Shown here: piece by piece, positions 1 through 6,260 of the stretch
How the letters are laid out: each line of letters begins with the position of its first letter
How positions within the stretch are numbered: the first letter of the stretch is position 1
Assembly: GCA_011330645.1 (NCBI GenBank)
Contig: DRQB01000133.1
Span: forward strand, 1-14,448
From: Campylobacterota bacterium
GTDB lineage: Bacteria; Campylobacterota; Campylobacteria; Campylobacterales; Sulfurovaceae
DNA length: 14,448 nucleotides
Reading direction: 5' to 3'
Position numbers and translations under genes: made by a program
Notes under the pieces: generated by a model
Databases searched by the model: none
What the model was told of the DNA's origin: nothing
Seen by the model: the letters and a program-made list of their open reading frames with translations, nothing else

Positions 1-280
1 AGTCCCCTTTTTGCTCTTTTTGCCCTACCGGATTTTTACCTAAAGAGACAGGTATAGTTTGTTGTATCGTTCCATTTTTGTAGAGATACATCTTACGCTC
101 TTTCTTAATCACTACAATACGGTCTATCCCACCATCTTCAGCATAATCTGTCGCTTCAAGTAATTCTTCTTGACACTCCTTGAGACTATAATGGTCTTTT
201 GGGACATCTGGTTCACATCCGGAGAAAATAAGTATCGTAAAAATAAAAAATAGGGTTTTAATAGTTAGGTTTTTTGACAT
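1..280 (-). CDS. L,D-transpeptidase (YkuD family) lipoprotein, N-terminal part
   Basis: Only the first 93 codons lie in the window; the gene continues past position 1. The start is ATG at 280. A hydrophobic stretch, residues 7-20, leads to a lipobox-like FSGC with Cys22, so the product is probably a lipoprotein anchored in a membrane. Residues about 52-93 read IDRIVVIKKERKMYLYKNG followed by a PVSLGKNPVGQKEQKGD-like stretch, which matches the opening of the YkuD catalytic domain. That family forms 3-3 peptidoglycan cross-links or attaches proteins to the cell wall. The catalytic HxxxxxCxN region would lie outside the window and was not seen, so activity is inferred from the domain start only. 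No Shine-Dalgarno is visible before the ATG, and a -10 box ends just 6 bases upstream of it. Confidence 0.8.
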   Translation of the reverse strand, partial: MSKNLTIKTLFFIFTILIFSGCEPDVPKDHYSLKECQEELLEATDYAEDGGIDRIVVIKKERKMYLYKNGTIQQTIPVSLGKNPVGQKEQKGD

Positions 281-286
281 AGAAGT

Positions 287-295
287 ATTCTAGCA
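287..295 (-). promoter_or_regulatory. Extended -10 promoter of the L,D-transpeptidase gene
   Basis: On the minus strand the bases read TGCTAGAAT, an extended -10 box, followed by AC. The same TGCTAGAATAC occurs on the plus strand before moaC. No good -35 is seen, which is common for sigma-70 promoters in Campylobacterota. The predicted transcript start falls on or next to the ATG at 280, so the message could be leaderless. Confidence 0.5.
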
Positions 296-358
296 CAAGT
301 AAAGTATGAGGTGTAAGAGAAAAAGGGAAAAAGAAAAGTGTATAGAGGAATATGGGAA

Positions 359-381
359 GAAGCACTCATAAAGAGTGCTTC
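359..381 (-). terminator. Hairpin terminator of tpx
   Basis: GAAGCACTC and GAGTGCTTC form a perfect 9-base-pair stem with a 5-base loop, starting 9 bases after the tpx stop codon. The tail on the minus strand (TTCCCATATT) is only weakly T-rich, so termination may be partial or the hairpin may mainly stabilise the 3' end. Confidence 0.65.
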
Positions 382-390
382 AAAAGAAAC

Positions 391-906
391 TTAACAAGCT
401 GCCTTAGCTGCTGCGATTGCTTCTTCATAGTTTGGCTCTTCAGTAATTTCTGGAACAACTTGTTTATAAGTTACTTTTCCATCTTTACCAATAACAAAGA
501 TAACTCTAGCAGTTACACCAGCCAAAGGACCGTCTGCAAGAAGTACACCATACGCGTTAGCAAAGTCTTTATTTCTGAAGTCAGAACATACTTTTAGGTT
601 TTCAATTCCTGCTGCTCCACACCATCTTGCTGCTGCAAATGGAAGGTCCATAGAAACTGTAATTACCTCAACACCGTCAAGTGCTGCTGCTTCTGTGTTA
701 AATCTTCTAGTCTCTGCATCACAAACACCAGTGTCTAATGAAGGTACTGCAACTACAAGTTGAACTTTACCTTCTCCACCTACTTGCTCGTCTTGAAGCA
801 TTGGATCACAGTTTACTACTGTTACTACTGGTGCTGTATCACCTACGTTAATTTCTGTACCACCAAGGTTACATACGATGTCATTTTTAAATGTTACTGT
901 TGCCAT
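391..906 (-). CDS. tpx: Thiol peroxidase Tpx (atypical 2-Cys peroxiredoxin)
   Basis: The 171-residue product has the usual Tpx length. It reduces hydrogen peroxide and alkyl hydroperoxides, using thioredoxin as electron donor, normally in the cytoplasm or periplasmic space depending on species; no signal peptide is present here. The peroxidatic cysteine is Cys62 in PSLDTGVCDAETRRFN, with the family Thr59 and Arg68. The resolving cysteine is Cys96 in RWCGAAGIENL. The motif LKVCSDFRN follows, where Cys107 is an extra cysteine. Start is ATG at 906 with AAAGGAT eight bases upstream. The gene stands alone: a hairpin follows it and a separate promoter with two TAAATTTA palindromes precedes it, which suggests its own, perhaps redox-responsive, control. 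Confidence 0.96.
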   Translation of the reverse strand: MATVTFKNDIVCNLGGTEINVGDTAPVVTVVNCDPMLQDEQVGGEGKVQLVVAVPSLDTGVCDAETRRFNTEAAALDGVEVITVSMDLPFAAARWCGAAGIENLKVCSDFRNKDFANAYGVLLADGPLAGVTARVIFVIGKDGKVTYKQVVPEITEEPNYEEAIAAAKAAC

Positions 907-936
907 TTAATATCCTTTAAATTGTTTTGTAGATGC

Positions 937-978
937 ATTATGACCTAAATAGGATAAATTTAGTCTTAATTAAATTTA
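937..978 (-). promoter_or_regulatory. tpx promoter with paired TAAATTTA palindromes
   Basis: A -10-like CATAAT lies at 937-942 on the minus strand, about 30 bases before the tpx ATG. TAAATTTA, itself palindromic, occurs at 955-962 and again at 971-978, centres 16 bases apart. The nearer copy overlaps where the -35 would sit. This is the layout of an operator for a dimeric repressor or of a double site. Which regulator binds is unknown; a PerR or other redox regulator is only a guess from the gene controlled. Confidence 0.4.
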
Positions 979-1040
979 AATGCATAAGTCATTCAATGCT
1001 ATTGATAAAGTGTTACCAATTAACACACTTTTAAATGTTG

Positions 1041-1118
1041 CCTACACGGGTCACTTTGCTCCACCGCTTCGGTTTCGACGCGACAAACGTAAAGCAGTTC
1101 ACGTTTTCTTAACGGTTC
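1041..1118. other. GC-rich intergenic island downstream of the SQR-like gene
   Basis: The gap 907-1118 has no convincing gene. Its SQR-proximal part stands out: 29 of 50 bases at 1041-1090 are G or C, well above the AT-rich surroundings. It holds a small hairpin ACCG-CTT-CGGT (1063-1073) and an inverted pair AAACGT (1085-1090) / ACGTTT (1101-1106). Neither is followed by a T-run, so a normal terminator is not evident. It might be the 3' end structure of the SQR transcript, a small RNA, or a dispersed intergenic repeat. Confidence 0.3.
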
Positions 1119-2288
1119 TCACATTCCAGGAATACGTGGGATTCGTCCAAGTTTAGAGTTACGACAGTACCAACCCCAGCCTTTTTTCATCCAGTGCCCT
1201 ACTACCGGCATAGGTATCATCTTCCCACCTTTGTTGTCACGATAAACAAAAGCTGCTCCATTTCCCGTATCCATCACACATAAAATATTAAGATGTTCCA
1301 TGTAACTCTGTTTTGAAGCAATGTTTTGTAACTTCATAGCAATGTTATAAGCTACATTTTTAGCCATTACCTCAGCAACATGCCCCTGTTTTGCTCGCCA
1401 CTCAGGTCCCATAAGTGAAGCAGAGTCTCCTATGGCATAGATACCTTCAAAACCTTCTATCTCATTGTATTCATTGGTAACAACAAACCCTGCATCACTT
1501 AAGGGAAGCCCAGATTCTCTTAAAATACCATGTCCTGTACCTGCAGAGATAAACATTGTCAAGTCAGATTCTATTTTACTGCCATCTTCAAACGCTATAC
1601 CATCAGAGACAAATGCCGTAATTTTTGAACCCACCTTTTTATGAATATTCAATCTTTCAAACATACTATCCATCATTACAAGGGCTTTTTCACCCATCTT
1701 CTGTCCTGGTTTTGGCATGGGTGCAAAAAAAGTAAGTTCAAAGTTCTCACGTACCCCTTTTTTCTTGAGGTAGTTATGGACATTAAACAAGAGTTCAAAA
1801 GCAGGCCCACCACGCACAGCAGAACTGTCTTTAGGGTTACCCCCAAAGCCCATGGCTATTTTACCATTATCTTTCAAAATGAGTGCATCCAGCTGCTCAT
1901 ATAATGCGGTAGCTTCTTCTGGTTTACCACAGATAGAAAGTGTATGTTCCATCCCTTTATGTTGTATCTTGTCTTGCCCTAATGCTGCGATAATGTATGT
2001 GTACCCTTCCAGTACACGTCCACTTGCCAACGTCACTTTCTTTGCTTTAGCATCAAACTGGCTAACAGGGTCTACAATAAGCTGAAATCCGTGTTTCATA
2101 GCAAGTTTATCTAAAGGGACAGAAACATCTTCTCTTGTCACTTCTCCCGTTGGTATCCAGATAGAAGTAGGATAAATATAAAAGTAATCCCTATCACTTA
2201 CCAAGGTTACTTCTATCTCTTGCTTACGTAAATAAATAGCTGCTTCAACACCCGCAAATCCACCGCCTAATACCAACACTCTTCTCAT
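1119..2288 (-). CDS. Sulfide:quinone oxidoreductase-like FAD flavoprotein
   Basis: The 389-residue product is a two-dinucleotide-domain flavoprotein. An FAD-binding GGGFAGVEAA lies at residues 8-17 and the second FAD contact GIYAIGDSA at 282-290. The overall plan, including the C-terminal tail rich in Trp and basic residues that could dip into the membrane, fits the SQR / flavocytochrome c sulfide dehydrogenase family, which moves electrons from sulfide to quinone or cytochrome. Cysteines are at 120 (SICGKPEE), 337 (ILCVMDTG) and 375. Classic SQRs have cysteines near 124, 156 and 347; by eye the middle one is absent here (GGNPKDSSAVRGGPAFE, 149-165). So the reaction could be sulfide oxidation by a variant route, or another quinone reductase role. 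Start ATG at 2288 has AAGGGA upstream. No signal peptide. Confidence 0.78.
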   Translation of the reverse strand: MRRVLVLGGGFAGVEAAIYLRKQEIEVTLVSDRDYFYIYPTSIWIPTGEVTREDVSVPLDKLAMKHGFQLIVDPVSQFDAKAKKVTLASGRVLEGYTYIIAALGQDKIQHKGMEHTLSICGKPEEATALYEQLDALILKDNGKIAMGFGGNPKDSSAVRGGPAFELLFNVHNYLKKKGVRENFELTFFAPMPKPGQKMGEKALVMMDSMFERLNIHKKVGSKITAFVSDGIAFEDGSKIESDLTMFISAGTGHGILRESGLPLSDAGFVVTNEYNEIEGFEGIYAIGDSASLMGPEWRAKQGHVAEVMAKNVAYNIAMKLQNIASKQSYMEHLNILCVMDTGNGAAFVYRDNKGGKMIPMPVVGHWMKKGWGWYCRNSKLGRIPRIPGM

Positions 2289-2298
2289 ATTTTATCCC

Positions 2299-2388
2299 TT
2301 AATACTTCACTATATTGGATATTATCATACCATAAAGTGCCCCTAAAAAAGCCCCAATAGCATGACAATCCGAAGAGAAAACCTCTTC
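2299..2388 (-). pseudogene. Relic: C-terminal end of a membrane protein, possibly rhomboid family
   Basis: Between ccoG and the SQR-like gene the minus strand holds an open frame of 29 codons with no start codon. It ends at TAA 2299-2301, ten bases before the SQR ATG. It contains SSDCHAIGAFLGALYGM, then a hydrophobic end. The HxxGxxxG pattern after an acidic residue resembles the last transmembrane helix of rhomboid proteases, which carries the catalytic His. A TGA lies in frame just upstream, and the frame then runs into ccoG, so an intact gene cannot be there. I read it as the leftover tail of a gene deleted from in front of the SQR-like gene; chance coding potential is the main alternative. 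The hairpin GAAGAG/CTCTTC at 2372-2388 lies in the same stretch. Confidence 0.3.
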
Positions 2389-2402
2389 TCATTACGTACC
2401 TA

Positions 2403-3863
2403 CTATTTTTTAAGCTTATTCTTCTCTGGATACATAAATACCGCTTGTCTGTCTATAATAATTTTCTCTTTATCATCCACAGCATAAGCAACAATTTTTA
2501 CAGGTATTGGGGTATCTTTATGTGCATCATTAGCCAAAACTTCACTGGTTTCCAAGATAACAACTTTCTTCTTCTTTTTACCTCCAGAAATTTCAAATGG
2601 TTCTGTTGGTCTTTTAATTTTAATTTTATCATTCCCTACAATATCAAAATAATATGTATGTGATTTACGATCTGTATTTGAGAACATAAAGATATAATCA
2701 TTCTGAACAACGCCATGATCTAGAATCTTATAGAGTCTTGGTGATTTGTTAATATCTAAAAGCATATGCTCTTTTTTACTCCCCATGACAAAAAGTGCCA
2801 CAAGGACTAACGTAAGTACAGTAAAGTACGCAATCACCTTACCTCTAAAGTAGTTGGTTTTACCCTCATGTCTAAGTGTCTCTTTTTCAGAAGACCATTG
2901 AACAAGACTTGGTTTACCTAGTGCCCCCATCACTGTAGTACATGCATCGACACACTCAAGACAGTTGATACACTCTAGTTGTAACCCTTTTCTAATATCA
3001 ATATGTGTAGGACAAACCGTTACACAAGATTCACAGGTCGTACACTCAGCAGTTGGTTCTACCGAGAGTAACTCTTTTTGTTTTTCAAATTTCTTCTCTC
3101 TCTCATACCCATGCCCTTGGTAAATATCACCACCTCTAATAGGATCATACACTGCCATAATAGTATCGTCATCATACAATACAGACTGTACACGGCTATA
3201 AGGGCAGATATAGATACAAAAGTTCTCTTTAATAAGGACAACATCTATAATAATAAAGAGGGCAATACCGAGTAACATACCCACAAGCGTCATATGCTCC
3301 ATTGGGTTTGACAAATATCTAAAAAAATCTTCAGGCGGCACAAAAAACCATAAGAAATCAGCAGCAGCCACAAATGCAAGTATAGACCACAGTAATACAG
3401 CAATCACTTTCTTCACTTTATTTTCCATCTTAGACATATCTGGGTCTTTTTGTTTATTCTTGATACGTTTACGAAGACCAAGAAGTTTTGTCTCTATACC
3501 ATCTCTATAGATTACACGAAAAATAGTCTGTGGACATGCCCATCCACACCATGCTCTACCGCCTACAGCAGTCACCGCAAAAATACCTAAAAAAAGAAGC
3601 ATCAGTAGAAATGGCATCAAGTAAAGCTCTTGCATATCAAATGCCACACCTGCTAGATGTAATTTCTTTTGGTCAAAACTAAGAAGAAAAAGGTGATTCC
3701 CACCTATGGTTATCCATGGCATTGCAAGTGCAATTATTGTTGCAATTACATATGCCCAATAACGTTTAATCCGATAAGATACCCACCCTTTTAAATATTC
3801 TTTTGCCTGATTCTTTTTAGGCTTATTCTTTGGTATTTCTTCTGCATTGATTGTTGCTTCCAT
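2403..3863 (-). CDS. ccoG: Cytochrome c oxidase accessory protein CcoG (RdxA/FixG family)
   Basis: This 486-residue inner-membrane protein reduces Cu(II) during assembly of the copper centre of cbb3-type oxidase. Membrane segments lie at roughly 36-54, 80-100, 151-172, 192-212 and 341-360. Paired cysteine motifs C106xxxC110P and C216xxxC220P sit at the membrane edge. Two [4Fe-4S] ferredoxin motifs follow: C274-C277-C280-C284P and C298-C301-C304-C308. The C-terminal 120 residues form the periplasmic immunoglobulin-like domain of the family. An ATG at 3884 would add seven residues, but ATG 3863 has AGAAGGTG at the right distance and gives MEATINAEE, so I chose it. The Shine-Dalgarno lies inside the end of the upstream resolvase-like gene, whose stop is 1 base before this start, implying translational coupling. 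No ccoNOPQ or ccoS/ccoI genes are in the window. Confidence 0.93.
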   Translation of the reverse strand: MEATINAEEIPKNKPKKNQAKEYLKGWVSYRIKRYWAYVIATIIALAMPWITIGGNHLFLLSFDQKKLHLAGVAFDMQELYLMPFLLMLLFLGIFAVTAVGGRAWCGWACPQTIFRVIYRDGIETKLLGLRKRIKNKQKDPDMSKMENKVKKVIAVLLWSILAFVAAADFLWFFVPPEDFFRYLSNPMEHMTLVGMLLGIALFIIIDVVLIKENFCIYICPYSRVQSVLYDDDTIMAVYDPIRGGDIYQGHGYEREKKFEKQKELLSVEPTAECTTCESCVTVCPTHIDIRKGLQLECINCLECVDACTTVMGALGKPSLVQWSSEKETLRHEGKTNYFRGKVIAYFTVLTLVLVALFVMGSKKEHMLLDINKSPRLYKILDHGVVQNDYIFMFSNTDRKSHTYYFDIVGNDKIKIKRPTEPFEISGGKKKKKVVILETSEVLANDAHKDTPIPVKIVAYAVDDKEKIIIDRQAVFMYPEKNKLKK

Positions 3864-3864
3864 T

Positions 3865-4542
3865 TTATGACACCTTCTTTTCATTTAATTTTTCTTCTTC
3901 AAACGGACATATGAGTACCACATTATCCATACCACTATGTTCTCTATTTTCTGGCATATGTGTACCTACACCTTCAACCAAATCTTTGATATTTCTCGAT
4001 TCGATATAGTCTTTTAACGAACTTCTACTCACTTCTAATTCTCTTGCAATAGCACTGACACTCATCCCCTCAAGTAAAAAAGAGACAATTTGCCCATGAT
4101 ATATATCGAATTTTGAATTTGACTTACTTCCTTTTGGACGTCCTATCTGATTACTTCGTACTTTAGCCTCTTGCCTTAAAGTATTGAGCAAGGGAAAGAT
4201 ATCAACCATTTGTGTCTCTCTATTAATTAACATATCTGATGAAACAATCCAAAGATTCACATTATGCGTTAACATACAGTTAATCACTTTAATGAGTTCT
4301 TCTGCTCTGTCACTCAAGATAGATAAAGAGGATACAATCACGGTATTGCCTTCTTTCATAGAGCGCAAGAACTTCTCAAACTCTTCTCTTTCCTCTACAA
4401 GAAGATTCTTTGTAGCATATTCAACCACCTCTTTGTCGATACTTAGATTTTTTGTCAAAGCAAAAGCATGGATAGCCTGTTGCTGTATCGCCAGTGATGG
4501 GAATCCAGGAGCTTGTCTTCTATACGAGTACGAATAAACCAT
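3865..4542 (-). CDS. Resolvase-fold/helix-turn-helix protein, probably catalytically inactive regulator
   Basis: The 225-residue product follows the plan of a small serine recombinase: an N-terminal resolvase-like domain (1-130), a hinge GRPKGSKS (134-141), and a helix-turn-helix at about 158-183 (MSVSAIARELEVSRSSLKDYI). The last 40 residues are an extension. The catalytic residues are not there. Where active members have YxRVSxxxQ the sequence reads YSYRRQAPGF, so the nucleophilic serine is missing, and the DRLxR motif reads SILSD. No inverted repeats or cargo suggest mobility. I infer a DNA-binding regulator derived from a recombinase. It is first in an operon with ccoG, stop 1 base from the ccoG start, and has its own strong promoter, so control of respiratory genes is plausible. 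Start ATG 4542 has AAAGGA upstream. Confidence 0.72.
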   Translation of the reverse strand: MVYSYSYRRQAPGFPSLAIQQQAIHAFALTKNLSIDKEVVEYATKNLLVEEREEFEKFLRSMKEGNTVIVSSLSILSDRAEELIKVINCMLTHNVNLWIVSSDMLINRETQMVDIFPLLNTLRQEAKVRSNQIGRPKGSKSNSKFDIYHGQIVSFLLEGMSVSAIARELEVSRSSLKDYIESRNIKDLVEGVGTHMPENREHSGMDNVVLICPFEEEKLNEKKVS

Positions 4543-4565
4543 AATAATCCTTTAATTACATCGCC

Positions 4566-4594
4566 ATCATATCTTTTTTGATGATTAAAGTCAA
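4566..4594 (-). promoter_or_regulatory. Near-consensus sigma-70 promoter of the regulator-ccoG operon
   Basis: On the minus strand TTGACT (4594-4589), a 17-base spacer and TATGAT (4571-4566) make an almost ideal sigma-70 promoter. A readable -35 is unusual for this group. Transcription would start near 4559, leaving a leader of about 17 bases with AAAGGA before the ATG at 4542. Confidence 0.7.
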
Positions 4595-4641
4595 GAATAT
4601 TTATATTTTTATCGTCAAATTTATCTTTTTCTACTCTTTTA

Positions 4642-4650
4642 TGCTAGAAT
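4642..4650 (+). promoter_or_regulatory. Extended -10 promoter of moaC
   Basis: TGCTAGAAT followed by AC, the same 11 bases as before the L,D-transpeptidase gene. Transcription would start near 4657, about 18 bases before the TTG start. The promoter is divergent from that of the regulator-ccoG operon; the two -10 boxes are about 70 bases apart. Confidence 0.6.
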
Positions 4651-4674
4651 ACAGAAAAAAACTAGGTAATATTT

Positions 4675-5145
4675 TTGAATTTAACACATTTAGATGAACA
4701 AAACAAACCCAAAATGGTTGATGTCGGAGACAAAGCTGCAACAACCCGTAAAGCGACAGCTTCAGGTATCATAGAAGTAGGTCAAGCTGCCTTTGATGCA
4801 GTCATCGCAAACAGTGCAAAAAAAGGTCCTGTCCTTCAAACAGCTGTAATCGCAGCCATTCAAGGAACAAAGCAGACTTCCACACTCATTCCTATGTGTC
4901 ATCCTCTGATGTTGACATCAGTAAAAACAGACATCGCAGAACTTCCTGAACTTCCAGGCTTTAAACTCACCGTGACTGCCAAGCTTAATGGACAAACAGG
5001 TGTAGAGATGGAAGCACTTACAGGTGTCAGTGTAGGATTACTCACCATCTATGATATGCTTAAAGCTATAGACAAAGGTATGATAATCAAGAATGTGCAA
5101 CTAGAACATAAATCCGGGGGAAACTCTGGCGACTTTAACAGATAA
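4675..5145 (+). CDS. moaC: Cyclic pyranopterin monophosphate synthase MoaC
   Basis: The 156-residue protein has normal MoaC length and catalyses the second step of molybdenum cofactor synthesis, turning the MoaA product into cyclic pyranopterin monophosphate in the cytoplasm. Family landmarks are MVDVGDKAATTRKATA (14-29), Lys49/Lys50, LIPMCHPLML with His76, GVEMEALTG with Glu111 and Glu113, and TIYDMLKAID with Asp127 and Lys130, then the C-terminal SGGxSGDF. These cover the residues known as catalytic in the E. coli enzyme. The start is TTG at 4675, with AGG eight bases upstream; no ATG exists between it and the conserved N-terminus. The cofactor is needed by the SoxC sulfite-oxidase-type protein encoded in the same window. 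DUF493 gene follows after 11 bases. Confidence 0.96.
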   Translation: MNLTHLDEQNKPKMVDVGDKAATTRKATASGIIEVGQAAFDAVIANSAKKGPVLQTAVIAAIQGTKQTSTLIPMCHPLMLTSVKTDIAELPELPGFKLTVTAKLNGQTGVEMEALTGVSVGLLTIYDMLKAIDKGMIIKNVQLEHKSGGNSGDFNR

Positions 5146-5156
5146 AAGGAGAAAAT

Positions 5157-5438
5157 ATGAAAGTACTTGATGGAGATACACCAGAAAGACCAGAGATAAA
5201 CTACCCTACAAAATGGGGATTTAAAATTATTGGTAGAGACAAAGCTGCACTTGAAAAGTGTATTAAACATATTATGAAAGAGACTGGAGACAAAGAACAT
5301 GTTTGTACGCTTGGAAACCAGTCTAAAACAGGTAAGTTTCACTCTTTCAATGCCTCATGTACAGTAGACACAGAAGAAGAAAGAAATAAAATCTTCAAAT
5401 ATTTTGAAGACCATGACGATGTGGATATGGTGATTTAA
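5157..5438 (+). CDS. DUF493 (YbeD/HP0495-type) small protein
   Basis: The 93-residue product matches the DUF493/UPF0250 family, which has a ferredoxin-like ACT-type fold and includes HP0495 of Helicobacter pylori and YbeD of E. coli. Seen here are the family opening INYPTKWGFKIIGRDK (14-29), the central VCTLGNQSKTGKFHSF and the closing EERNKIFKYFEDHDDV with hydrophobic end DMVI. The exact biochemical role is not established; a small-molecule-binding regulatory role is a common guess. AAGGAG lies at good distance before ATG 5157, and the gene is probably co-transcribed with moaC. Its stop codon overlaps by 4 bases that of the oppositely oriented PqiA-like gene. Confidence 0.88.
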   Translation: MKVLDGDTPERPEINYPTKWGFKIIGRDKAALEKCIKHIMKETGDKEHVCTLGNQSKTGKFHSFNASCTVDTEEERNKIFKYFEDHDDVDMVI

Positions 5439-6259
5439 GCTTTGAGCCTATGTAGCATCTTGTCTGCACTCAGGCTCACCAGCATAGAGACAATGACATA
5501 CGCCAAGAAGAAATAAAGTCCTACCTCAACTTCAGCGCGACTCACATCACCTTTATTTGCCGTAAGGTAGACTAAAAAGACTGCCACTACAAAGACATCT
5601 ACCATAGACCACTTTCCTATCATTTTAAAAAACTTTACAATAGCATGTGCAAATTTACTCTCTATAAAAATAGAAACAAACAGTAAAGAAAGTATCTTTA
5701 CTATGGGCACAAGAACAGAAAACAATAATATCACAAGTGCGACCACAATATCACCACCATCCCAAAGTTTTGCTATAGAGCCTATGATACCCTTGGATTC
5801 AAACGAGAGTACAATATCCCCCAAGTATTCGACTTCCTTGTGTATGGTAACCATGAGTATAGGTGTCATCAAACCAAAGATGAGCGTAATTATTGCTGAG
5901 AGGGATGCAAAGATGGTAAAACTCCGTAACGAGATAAAAAAATAAGACACAAGTACCAGTAGCAACACAAACATGAAAAAGTACATAGCTTTTTTTGCTT
6001 CCGTCATAGCATACACTTGTTTGGCTTTTATGGTATCCAGTGTGACTTTATCTGTATCTTCATACAAGCCGCCCAAAATACTTTTAGCCAGTTTAGAAAG
6101 TTGTCTTTTCGCTTGTTCTTGTGCGCCTTGGTGACTGACCAATTGGGTTGTCTGATTTTCATATGCTATTGCCTGTTTATGAGAGTCTGCCCCAAAATAG
6201 ACCATCAACATTAAAAGAAATACCAACATCAGATATACTATTTTTGTCATCATGTCCAT
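5435..6259 (-). CDS. PqiA-like (paraquat-inducible protein A) inner-membrane protein
   Basis: The 274-residue product is mostly hydrophobic. Predicted membrane segments lie near 6-22, 91-109, 113-135, 160-190, 207-224 and 236-255. A soluble, charged stretch (25-88) follows the first. The motif GKWSMVDVFVVAVF (205-218) and the preceding VPIVKILSL are typical of the PqiA domain. PqiA works with MCE proteins PqiB and PqiC in lipid transport across the periplasm in E. coli. This protein has one PqiA domain, no zinc-type cysteine pairs, and no MCE partner nearby. I chose ATG 6259: GAGGTG lies 7 bases upstream and it is 1 base after the preceding stop; an upstream ATG at 6316 would lie inside the preceding gene. 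Last gene of the glmM operon. Confidence 0.8.
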   Translation of the reverse strand: MDMMTKIVYLMLVFLLMLMVYFGADSHKQAIAYENQTTQLVSHQGAQEQAKRQLSKLAKSILGGLYEDTDKVTLDTIKAKQVYAMTEAKKAMYFFMFVLLLVLVSYFFISLRSFTIFASLSAIITLIFGLMTPILMVTIHKEVEYLGDIVLSFESKGIIGSIAKLWDGGDIVVALVILLFSVLVPIVKILSLLFVSIFIESKFAHAIVKFFKMIGKWSMVDVFVVAVFLVYLTANKGDVSRAEVEVGLYFFLAYVIVSMLVSLSADKMLHRLKA

Positions 6260-6260
6260 A

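Noticed and set aside
352..597. Open frame on the plus strand across tpx
   Set aside because: It lies antisense to a clear tpx gene and its protein has no recognisable composition; it is a shadow.
2372..2388. GAAGAG/CTCTTC hairpin as the ccoG terminator
   Set aside because: Six pairs only, and no T-run on the minus strand after it; read-through to the SQR-like gene seems as likely.
3864..3884. Longer ccoG start at ATG 3884
   Set aside because: It would lie inside the upstream gene without a ribosome-binding site; ATG 3863 has AGAAGGTG at good distance and gives the usual N-terminus.
3865..4542. Resolvase-like gene as a sign of a mobile element or an invertible DNA switch
   Set aside because: No inverted repeats, transposase, or att-like sequences are near, catalytic motifs look absent, and the gene is coupled to the housekeeping-type gene ccoG.
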